Assembly (NCBI GenBank): GCA_028281535.1
Contig: JANQJS010000023.1
Span: 1 to 36,331 of the forward strand
Length of the DNA: 36,331 bases
Direction of reading: 5' to 3'
Origin: Sedimentisphaerales bacterium
GTDB taxonomy: Bacteria; Planctomycetota; Phycisphaerae; Sedimentisphaerales; SM23-30
The translations under genes and the position numbers were made by a program. Of this stretch, positions 1-6,645 are shown in pieces (position 1 is the stretch's first letter; the number at the start of each line of letters is the position of its first letter). The notes below the pieces were generated by a model that worked only from the letters and a program-made list of their open reading frames with translations, was not told where the DNA came from and did not search any database.

Positions 1-33
1 AATTGTTTATATGAAAATGAAATGGCACAAAGT

Positions 34-144
34 GTTATGTGATATTTTGCTGATATCTCAGGTAACGCTGGCGGCAGTAATTCAGGCTGGCAGGCCGAAT
101 AAACTTATCGACAGCGTCCTGAGAATTAGCATTAAGAATGATTA
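34..144 (+). pseudogene. Relic of a CRO Fn3-like module
   Basis: Reading from base 34 gives V-M-stop-YFADISGNAGGSNSGWQAE-stop-TY, and after a one-base shift DSVLRISIKND-stop. This lines up with the repeated module of the downstream oxidases, whose consensus is roughly VEYFF-ETSGNPGGSDSGWQ-TSYTDSGL. Two in-frame stops and a frameshift show that it is not expressed as a module. It is followed by a hairpin (198-236) nearly identical to the one after the first intact oxidase (11692-11731). That places the relic where the end of a preceding oxidase gene would be expected. The rest of the gene would lie outside the window or be deleted. Confidence 0.7.
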
Positions 145-197
145 AATAATGAATGAGAAATATTCAAAATAACTAGTCATTGTAAGAAAGTGTTTTG

Positions 198-236
198 AGC
201 TCTGTCAGAATACACACTAATTTTTCTGGCAGAGCT
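198..236 (+). terminator. Conserved unit-boundary hairpin, copy 1
   Basis: AGCTCTGTCAGAA pairs with TTCTGGCAGAGCT (one G-U), with a loop containing ACACAC and a T run. The same hairpin recurs at 11692-11731. It marks the junction between the end of an oxidase unit and the leader of the next A gene. No strong U tract follows the 3' arm, so termination is possible but not certain. Confidence 0.5.
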
Positions 237-329
237 ACTATATATAATTAAGTTCTTTTGTATATAAGTTCGATGGAGAAACGGAGAAAAAGGACATTAT
301 GCTGTCAATAGATGTCTAGGCCATAAAGA

Positions 330-518
330 TTGTGTGTATATAGGTCGATTCGATTTTCTTCTCAATTTTTATATGAAATTAACGTTCAAAATACGTGTGT
401 GTGTTTATGTTTTGGTAACTTTTGAAGGTGTGTTAACTTTCAAGAACCTCTACAAAATTGGTCCCTGTAACAATTTTGTGAGTGGAGAAAATGAACTTAC
501 AGGTCATGGAGAAAAATA
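330..518 (+). promoter_or_regulatory. Structured leader with pseudoknot upstream of protein A1
   Basis: This leader matches 11886-12073 in blocks and in length (189 versus 188 nt). The blocks, in order, are: TTGTGTGTATATAGGTCGA at 330-348; a 23-nt identical GTGTGTG...TTTTGGTA block at 395-417; a hairpin at 420-445 that uses two G-U pairs where the second copy has perfect pairs; and a stem CTCT/CAAAATTG (448-460) with CAATTTTG/GGAG (471-487). The stem loop carries CCTGTAA (464-470), complementary to TTACAGG (497-503), which gives an H-type pseudoknot. The 3' pseudoknot arm ends 4 nt before the GGAG ribosome binding site (508-511). Pairing is conserved through A-U to G-U changes. This suggests a riboswitch or protein-binding leader acting on translation. 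The ligand is unknown and no known class was recognised. Confidence 0.6.
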
Positions 519-2114
519 ATGAAAAAATTATTCACTCTTGTATTAAGTCTGCTATTAACGGCCTTTTTTGCCGTAGATACGCAGGCACAGCCGCGCGCGG
601 TAATCTTGAATGATTCGCCGGTTGTCTATTATGCATTTGAAGAAACCAGCGGCACAGTGGCTGTTGATTCCTCTGGTAATGGCAATGATGGTACCTATGT
701 CGGTACGACTTTGGGGGCAGATGGTGTTTCAGGTAATGGTGTGGAGCTACCTGTAGGTGCTGGAAGCTATGTAGAAGTACCTGATTTAGGTGAATGTTAT
801 GATTCATGGACACTTGAAATGTATATCACCTCGTTTGATGCTGTAGACCCAACATCTGGTTGCTGTACATCTCTTTTCTCAACAGACGCCTGTGGTGATG
901 ATGGTTGCAATCATATGAACTTTTTGCATGGTGAAGATAATGCAACAGAATCATCTGGTTCTCATGGTTTTATTTTAGCAGCAGCTGGTTTACCCGAACC
1001 TAGTGCATTGACAGAGCCTACTCATATCGCATTTGTTAATGATCTTGCTTCAGGAACAGGTCTTATTTATGTTAATGGTGTACTTGTGGAGACCGAAGGG
1101 ACTGTCGATGGCTGTGGATTTTTTGGTGCAGCTCGAATTGGTTCTTGGAGCGTAGAGAATCGCTATTTCCAAGGAACCATCGATGATTTTGCCATTTTTG
1201 ATTCAGCGCTTAGTGCAGAAATTATCTTGGCACACTATGAAGAGCTTGGTCCTCCAAGCATTTTGGTTGACCAAACAGCAACCGTTGATATTGCTGAATC
1301 ACACATTTCAATTCCAACATCGACGACGTTTACTGTAGCTCTTGCTGAAGATCCCAATTTAGGCACAGTCATTGTGACCTTAGATCCGAACAATAATGAT
1401 GGAGACTTTAGTGAACTTGATATTGATCTTGGCTTGGGGGCTGCTATTCCTATCACATTAACTTTTGACACGACTGATTGGGACTCGCCACAAATTGTAA
1501 CAATTACAGCCGTTAATGATAGCGATCCAGAAGAATGTTTTATTACAGCTGGAATTAATCTTTCTTCAACAATTGATGAGCCTAATGAAAATGATCTTTA
1601 TGTTGACGCGAAAGCAAAAGCGTCCGTGATTGTTTTAGATAATGAAACCGGTTGTGTCATTGTTGATGAAGGCGATGGTGTAACAATCGATGAATTGGAT
1701 CCTAATGGAACAATTGATTCTGTGACATATGTTCTAAATCGTGCTCCAAGTGGCAGTGATAATGTGATTACTTTGGAAGAACCTTTAGGTTTAGCTACAG
1801 TATCGCCTTTGTCATTAACCTTTAATTCAGGTAACTGGGCGATACCTCAAACCGTAAGTATAAAAGCTAATTTAGATGATGAACTTGTTGGTGAAGACCC
1901 TGTTGTTACAGGGAGTTCTTCTGGTGACAGTGACCCACAAGCGTTTAATCCTGTTGCAAACGTAAGCGTTGATTTAATTGAAGATGAATGTGGTGAGTTA
2001 CCATTTTCTGACAATGATTATAATCAAGATTGTCTCGTAAACTTATTGGATTTCTCACTATTCAGCGCAAGCTGGGGTAATTGTACTCAGCCAGATCCAG
2101 CAAACTGCCCATAA
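519..2114 (+). CDS. Secreted LamG protein with dockerin-like C-terminus (A1)
   Basis: 531 aa. A Sec signal peptide (about residues 1-23, MKKLFTLVLSLLLTAFFA then DTQA) is followed by a LamG/concanavalin-like domain (about 31-242, with YYAFEETSGT and DSSGNGNDGTYVG near its start). Two beta-sandwich repeats resembling Calx-beta or Ig-like modules follow, each ending in a W-x3-PQ-x-V/T pattern (near 319 and 439). The C-terminus is a single Ca-binding dockerin-like motif (about 497-520, DYNQDCLVNLLDF). No catalytic residues are evident, so a role in glycan binding or surface architecture is inferred. The ATG at 519 follows GGAG with 7 nt spacing. It precedes B1 by 163 bp and is paralogous to A2 (12074-13684) along its whole length. 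Confidence 0.85.
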   Translation: MKKLFTLVLSLLLTAFFAVDTQAQPRAVILNDSPVVYYAFEETSGTVAVDSSGNGNDGTYVGTTLGADGVSGNGVELPVGAGSYVEVPDLGECYDSWTLEMYITSFDAVDPTSGCCTSLFSTDACGDDGCNHMNFLHGEDNATESSGSHGFILAAAGLPEPSALTEPTHIAFVNDLASGTGLIYVNGVLVETEGTVDGCGFFGAARIGSWSVENRYFQGTIDDFAIFDSALSAEIILAHYEELGPPSILVDQTATVDIAESHISIPTSTTFTVALAEDPNLGTVIVTLDPNNNDGDFSELDIDLGLGAAIPITLTFDTTDWDSPQIVTITAVNDSDPEECFITAGINLSSTIDEPNENDLYVDAKAKASVIVLDNETGCVIVDEGDGVTIDELDPNGTIDSVTYVLNRAPSGSDNVITLEEPLGLATVSPLSLTFNSGNWAIPQTVSIKANLDDELVGEDPVVTGSSSGDSDPQAFNPVANVSVDLIEDECGELPFSDNDYNQDCLVNLLDFSLFSASWGNCTQPDPANCP

Positions 2115-2201
2115 GAGAATAATGGTTATTCATAGTATGTTTAGATTTAAACTGTTTAATAAATTGGATCATACTTAAGAATTTAAAATGATTCTCATTA
2201 T

Positions 2202-2245
2202 GGTTCACTGGTTTGTCGCGACAAAAGTTTAACCGTGATGAAACC
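2202..2245 (+). promoter_or_regulatory. Possible hairpin between A1 and B1
   Basis: TTTGT/ACAAA pair around a CGCG loop (2212-2225), with partly pairing flanks GGTTCAC and GTGATGAAACC. The A2-B2 spacer has a better hairpin at the equivalent position, and both follow a TATGGTTCA sequence. A role as an mRNA-processing or translation-balancing element is a guess. Confidence 0.3.
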
Positions 2246-2277
2246 AAGCAATTGTTTAATATATTGGAGAAAATAAC

Positions 2278-3720
2278 ATGAAAAAAATGATAACATTAGT
2301 ATTAGGTTTAGCGCTACTAGCGGGTGTTACACCTGTAGATGCAAATGATGAATTTGCACCTTCTTGGCGCAGCTTCCCAGGTGCGGTATCTGTGAAATTG
2401 GAGTTTGATGATCCTAATGATTTTAGTCTTAATTCAGTCTCAGGGGCTGATGCCGGCGCAGTCACTGTTTCTGTGCCTGGAGGACAAGAATATGGCGAAG
2501 CCGCATGTACTACCTCTTCTGGTGGCGTTGTTCACAGTGGCGCCAGTCGCGTGATTGTTACTAATTTGGCTGAACCAGGAGAAGGTCTTATTGTTCGTGC
2601 ACAATTGACCACTGATGCCAATCCATTAGAAGCGGACTTTGTTGGATTTGAAACCGCAACAGGTTTATTTGGTACTGAAGATTTTGAAGGATGTGCTATT
2701 CAAGAAGAATTGGCTGTTGTGGCGAGTCTTCCTGCTGGTGGTGGTCTTACGACACATTATTTTGAAGCCATCCTGACAGAGCCTGGAGAATGTAGTGACA
2801 TCCATTTCTTTGTGGAAGGTGCTGCAGACGTTTGTATTGATGAAGTGATTTTTGATATTCATCGTGGTATTAACCCTGGTCAAAAAGTGGTTGCAAACAT
2901 TGCGCCAACTTCTGCAGAAATCGTTGAAGGATCATCAACGACGATGGTCGTCTCACTAGATCCAAATCTTGGGCCAGTTGGGAGTGATGTGAATGTCCTC
3001 TTAGACCCTGATAATAGTGGAGTGGATATAACTTTTAATGGACTAAATCCACACACGCTTACTTTTACAAGTGGAAATTGGACGACACCTCAAACAGTCA
3101 CTGTTGCAGCAATTGATGATGGTAACTTTGAGCTTTGTTCTGAAGTGATTAATTTTCAAGCTCAAGTCACATCGTCGGTTACTTCATTCAATGGTGGGGC
3201 AGCTCAATCAGCATTAGCATTCACGATTAATGAGATTAATTCTGGTTGTGTTATTGCCACTGCTACAGCCGAACTTGAAGAAATTACTGGTGGTTCTACT
3301 GGAACTATTGAATATGTATTAAACCGTGTTCCATCTTCAGGTACGGTAACTGTCGATATTACAGATGGATTTGAAGATCCAAATGCTCCATTCTTTACGG
3401 CAGATCCCAATGTGATAACCTTCACAACTGGTAACTGGTCTGTGCCTCAGACTGTGACCTTGACCGCTATCCAAGATGATGAATTACGTGGCGACGGTGG
3501 AGGTGAATTAACCGAGACGACAGCAGTATCAACGGTTACAGCTGTTGGAGATATTTTCTTTACCGAGAACCCAGCTGCAATCCCTGTAACCATATCTGAA
3601 GATGAATGCGGTGCATTAGAATTCGATCAATTTGATCTTGATGAAAATTGTGCTGTAGATGTTGCAGATTTGTCTTCCTTGATTAGCGAATGGTTAACTT
3701 GTACAGAACCTGGTTGCTAG
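2278..3720 (+). CDS. Secreted protein with dockerin-like C-terminus (B1)
   Basis: 480 aa. A signal peptide (about 1-22, cleaved near VDA-ND) is followed by a conserved mature N-terminus NDEFAPSWR and about 180 residues of an unrecognised beta-rich, Cys-containing domain. Two Calx-beta/Ig-like repeats follow (W motifs near 265 and 385), then one dockerin-like motif (about 453-478, DLDENCAVDVADLSSLISEWL). It lacks the LamG domain of A1 but shares its repeat and C-terminal design, so the pair probably works together on the cell surface or outside the cell. The ATG follows TTGGAGAAAATAAC. The 163-bp spacing from A1 without a terminator suggests co-transcription. It is the full-length paralogue of B2. 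Confidence 0.82.
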   Translation: MKKMITLVLGLALLAGVTPVDANDEFAPSWRSFPGAVSVKLEFDDPNDFSLNSVSGADAGAVTVSVPGGQEYGEAACTTSSGGVVHSGASRVIVTNLAEPGEGLIVRAQLTTDANPLEADFVGFETATGLFGTEDFEGCAIQEELAVVASLPAGGGLTTHYFEAILTEPGECSDIHFFVEGAADVCIDEVIFDIHRGINPGQKVVANIAPTSAEIVEGSSTTMVVSLDPNLGPVGSDVNVLLDPDNSGVDITFNGLNPHTLTFTSGNWTTPQTVTVAAIDDGNFELCSEVINFQAQVTSSVTSFNGGAAQSALAFTINEINSGCVIATATAELEEITGGSTGTIEYVLNRVPSSGTVTVDITDGFEDPNAPFFTADPNVITFTTGNWSVPQTVTLTAIQDDELRGDGGGELTETTAVSTVTAVGDIFFTENPAAIPVTISEDECGALEFDQFDLDENCAVDVADLSSLISEWLTCTEPGC

Positions 3721-3765
3721 AATATATTTTTCTGAAAAAGAATAATTCAGATATATAGTTCTTAA

Positions 3766-3796
3766 AGCGTGGTGGAATTTCCGCCACGCTTTTTTA
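3766..3796 (+). terminator. Rho-independent terminator after A1-B1
   Basis: AGCGTGGTGG pairs with CCGCCACGCT (one G-U), followed by a T run (TTTTTTATTT). The AGCGTGG/CCACGCT stem family recurs after B2, CRO2 and CRO3. Confidence 0.85.
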
Positions 3797-3996
3797 TTTG
3801 TAAATTTAATCCGGCTAGTATTTCGATAGTAAAAATTAACCTGATTAAGTAGTTATAATCGATAGGTTATCGGGCTTCGGTTGGGGGGACTTCAGTATAA
3901 TTCGTTTTAAGTGGGAGGGCGATTATTGGTTCTCGAAGCTTAGAGCATTTATGGGGCTGGACGGGTTTTTCAAGGTTTTGTCATTAATTGAGTGTT

Positions 3997-4061
3997 CATA
4001 AGTCGATATACAGCAATAAGACATGAAAATAATGACAATTTCTTAAAATTTACCCTCTAAT
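3997..4061 (+). promoter_or_regulatory. Sigma-operon promoter region, unit 1
   Basis: CATAAGTCGAT (3997-4007) and CCTCTAAT (4054-4061) are separated by 46 nt. The same pair with exactly the same gap precedes the unit 3 sigma gene, and with a 58-nt gap precedes the unit 4 sigma gene. TATTATAG about 20 nt further downstream resembles a -10 box, followed by AAAGTGTGTAA. Autoregulation by the encoded sigma factor is inferred. The rest of the 3721-4112 spacer shows no gene. Confidence 0.5.
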
Positions 4062-4115
4062 GATATGTAGATTTTGCTATGTATTATAGAAAGTGTGTAA
4101 AAATAAGGATTAGTG

Positions 4116-4649
4116 ATGTTGAAAGATCGTAAAGCCGACCAATTTTTTAATCTATTTATGAGCGAACAAAAGCGTATTTATACGTTTATTCTGACTTTAC
4201 TCCCCAATCAATTCGATGCGGATGACGTGATGCAGGAGACAGCCATTATTCTCTGGAATAAGTTTGATGAATTTGATCCCAATACCAACTTTTTGGCTTG
4301 GGCTTTAACGATTGCAAAATTTCAGGTTATGGGTTTTTGCAAAACCATTTCCAGAGATAAGTTGCAGTTTAATGGTCAAATGATAGATCGTATTGCTGAA
4401 AAAGTCACGCAACGTCATTCAACATTTGAAACTCGCCGTCAAACATTAAAAAAATGTATCGGTAAACTTAATCCAGAAGATCGTCATTTGATTCTTCTAA
4501 GGTATGAAAAAGGATTAACTATCAAGGAGGTCGCCAAGCAGGTTCAGCGTCCAATACATGGAATGTATAAAGCGATGTCGCGAATACACGAAGCATTACT
4601 GAATTGCGTTAATCTGAATGTTAAGATTGAGACGGTTCACCATGACTGA
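4116..4649 (+). CDS. ECF-type RNA polymerase sigma factor, unit 1
   Basis: 177 aa, the usual size of an ECF sigma factor of the Planctomycetes/Verrucomicrobia type. Region 2 is visible at about residues 17-70 (RIYTFILTLLPNQFDADDV and an MQET segment, then FLAWALTIAKFQV). Region 4 with a helix-turn-helix is at about 110-168 (LNPEDRHLILLRYEKGLTIKEVA and then a GMYKAMSRIHEAL recognition helix). I prefer ATG 4116 over the in-frame GTG at 4113 because AAGGA at 4105-4109 then has a 6-nt spacer. Its end overlaps the FecR-LamG gene by 8 nt, a typical sigma/anti-sigma arrangement. Target promoters are unknown; its own operon and the neighbouring oxidase are the obvious candidates. Confidence 0.9.
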   Translation: MLKDRKADQFFNLFMSEQKRIYTFILTLLPNQFDADDVMQETAIILWNKFDEFDPNTNFLAWALTIAKFQVMGFCKTISRDKLQFNGQMIDRIAEKVTQRHSTFETRRQTLKKCIGKLNPEDRHLILLRYEKGLTIKEVAKQVQRPIHGMYKAMSRIHEALLNCVNLNVKIETVHHD

Positions 4650-6420
4650 AGATAAAAAGTCAAAACTAACGCCTTTGATTCTTGCATCTCTGGAAGGTTC
4701 TGCAACACCGCAAGAGATTCAGTTGGTAAAACAGCAGCTGGAAAATGATCCACAGGCAATGGACTACTACATTGAATTAGTGGAAATGTACGCTAGTTTA
4801 AAACAGAGTGCATGTGATTTGGCAGAAACGGATCATGCATCTAAGGAGGCACGCGATTTACTTGTGGAAGCGATTGGCAATGACCAGTTGCGTGGTACAA
4901 TTGATCAAGCTTACCAAGAAGAGATTGAGCGAGAATATAACAAAAAAATTGCTGAATTACGCTTGAGTGAATATCTAGAGAATCAGCCAGCGGGTTCGGA
5001 TTTAGAAAACGTTGCTACCCGAAAGCGACAGAAAGCATTTTCTAAGACTTCATTTCGAAATACACGAAATCTATTTATTTCGATTGCGGCATGTTTGATT
5101 GTTGCGATTTCTCTCGTTTTTGTTTATCAGCCCAAAACATTGTCTGTCGTTGCTAAAGTTGTTGATAGTTATCAGGCTAAGTGGCTCGAGATGCCGTTAC
5201 GTGATAATGCAAAAATATCATTAGTGACAAAATCATATCACCTAATAAGTGGGTATGCAGAAATAGAATTTGATAAAGGAGCCAAGGTTATTCTTGAAGG
5301 GCCTGTAGAAATCAAGTTAGAGTCGGCTAATGGGGCTTATCTAAAACATGGAAAGCTTGTGGCGAAAGTTCCGCCACAAGCAACAGGCTTTACCGTTCAA
5401 ACTCCCAGCGCGGACTTTATTGATTTAGGCACAGAGTTTGGCCTGTCTGTGGATAATGATTCGAGTGTATTATCTGTTTTTGATGGAGCTGTTTCCGTAG
5501 CTTTACAGGCAGATCCTGTGAGGTCACAGCAAGTAATTCATGCCGGTCAAAATATTCGAACGGATTATGGGAAGTTGACTATTACGAATGTTGCATTAGA
5601 TAATTCATATGTTCGTTCTATGCCGACTGATCAATCAATCGAGTCCATTGATCAAGTGCCACAGCAAATAGACTGCCAAACGCCTAAATTGTATATTGCC
5701 TTTGAAAGTGCATCTGATTTAAAAAAGAAAAAAAATATTCACTGGCAAGGAAAAATTAAATTACAAAATTTGCCAGAGGAGCATCGATTAAATAACAAGG
5801 TTATTCAGTTCGATGGCCTGAAAAATTTTCTTTCTGTTAAGGATAATTCCTGGGATCATGAACCACAAGAATGGCGTAAAGGGCATAGTTGGAGTGTTTG
5901 GGTTAAACCAGATACTCTCAAAGAACAATGTGTTTTTAAGGCGATCAATAATGAAAGTGATGATCTTCTCAATAATTTAAATAATGAGGATTACAATTCA
6001 TTTCAGTCACTTTGCATTACTTACAATGACAATAATGAAGCTGTTTTTAGTTATGTATATACGACATATATTCAAGAACTATCTGAAAAAGTATATGAGT
6101 ATCCAATGATATCAGCCCCATTGGGTGAAGAGCCAGCCTGGTATCATGTTGCCGCAACGATGAGTAAGGATCGTGTTCGTTTTTATATGAATGGTCGTTT
6201 GGTAAAAGAACAAGTTGTTCAGAAGGGGCATAATATCTCAGGGGATCAAAGTGATCCTATGTATTTTGGACGTACATTATACCCGATTAACAGTTTGTAT
6301 GGTAAAAAGCGATTTAAACGATTCAAAGGTAGCATGGATGAAATTATGCTGTTTGATTGTGAATTAACCGAAAAAGATATTTCTGAAATTTATTTAAATT
6401 ATCAAATTAATCAAAAATAA
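4642..6420 (+). CDS. FecR-LamG membrane regulator (putative anti-sigma), unit 1
   Basis: 592 aa. The cytoplasmic N-terminus (about 1-140) has the LILASLEGSATPQEIQLVKQ pattern of anti-sigma partners. It is followed by one membrane helix (about 143-163, LFISIAACLIVAISLVFVY), a FecR domain (about 205-300, including AEIEFDKGAKVILEGP, SANGAYL and DLGTEFGLSV) and a C-terminal LamG domain (about 347-590, with RFYMNGRLV and FKGSMDEIMLFD). This fits an inner-membrane protein with its sensing LamG domain outside the cytoplasm, possibly binding a polysaccharide (inferred). I chose ATG 4642 rather than 4618 because the regulators in units 3 and 4 also start exactly over the sigma stop codon. Confidence 0.88.
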   Translation: MTEDKKSKLTPLILASLEGSATPQEIQLVKQQLENDPQAMDYYIELVEMYASLKQSACDLAETDHASKEARDLLVEAIGNDQLRGTIDQAYQEEIEREYNKKIAELRLSEYLENQPAGSDLENVATRKRQKAFSKTSFRNTRNLFISIAACLIVAISLVFVYQPKTLSVVAKVVDSYQAKWLEMPLRDNAKISLVTKSYHLISGYAEIEFDKGAKVILEGPVEIKLESANGAYLKHGKLVAKVPPQATGFTVQTPSADFIDLGTEFGLSVDNDSSVLSVFDGAVSVALQADPVRSQQVIHAGQNIRTDYGKLTITNVALDNSYVRSMPTDQSIESIDQVPQQIDCQTPKLYIAFESASDLKKKKNIHWQGKIKLQNLPEEHRLNNKVIQFDGLKNFLSVKDNSWDHEPQEWRKGHSWSVWVKPDTLKEQCVFKAINNESDDLLNNLNNEDYNSFQSLCITYNDNNEAVFSYVYTTYIQELSEKVYEYPMISAPLGEEPAWYHVAATMSKDRVRFYMNGRLVKEQVVQKGHNISGDQSDPMYFGRTLYPINSLYGKKRFKRFKGSMDEIMLFDCELTEKDISEIYLNYQINQK

Positions 6421-6437
6421 TATATGAGAGATTTAGT

Positions 6438-6476
6438 GGGTGAGTCATGTGTACTTGCAGGTTCAATGACTCACCC
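6438..6476 (+). promoter_or_regulatory. GGGTGAGTCAT stem-loop upstream of CRO1
   Basis: An 11-bp perfect inverted repeat (6438-6448 with 6466-6476) around a 17-nt loop. It lies 17 nt after the FecR-LamG stop and is repeated before CRO2 and CRO3 with the same arm sequence. There is no U tract after it, so it is not a simple terminator. Confidence 0.65.
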
Positions 6477-6501
6477 GATGACTCAATGATAGGATATTTC
6501 T

Positions 6502-6546
6502 AACCCATAATGAGTAGTACCATTCTACACTCCTCTTTCCTGGGTT
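6502..6546 (+). promoter_or_regulatory. Conserved leader element E, copy 1
   Basis: The outer helix AACCCA/TGGGTT encloses 33 nt containing a GTAG/CTAC hairpin and the motif ACCATTCTAC (6519-6528), then CTCTTTCC. In copy 2 the outer helix is TACCCCG/CGGGGTA around an equally long interior with ACCATTCTA at the same position. That is covariation typical of structured RNA. It ends 99 nt before the CRO1 start. It could be a riboswitch-like or protein-binding leader. Transcription through it from the FecR gene is required if it acts as RNA. Confidence 0.6.
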
Positions 6547-6645
6547 TCAAGTCTCCTTTCACTATAAAACGTGTGTAATTGGCTGGAGAGCCAATGTTTT
6601 GTGTGTGTGTTGTCTTTTTAACATATTTTTTAAAGGAAGTTGAGT

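Noticed and set aside
334-519. 61-codon open frame upstream of A1, ending at the A1 start codon
   Set aside because: It lies wholly inside the structured leader. The matching leader of A2 has a stop right after the equivalent ATG, so the protein is not conserved while the RNA structure is.
4113-4115. GTG at 4113 as start of the unit 1 sigma factor
   Set aside because: It leaves only 3 nt after AAGGA; ATG 4116 gives a normal spacer.
6438-6476. GGGTGAGTCAT hairpin as terminator of the sigma/FecR operon
   Set aside because: No T run follows it in any of the three copies. The true terminators in this window have T-rich tails.
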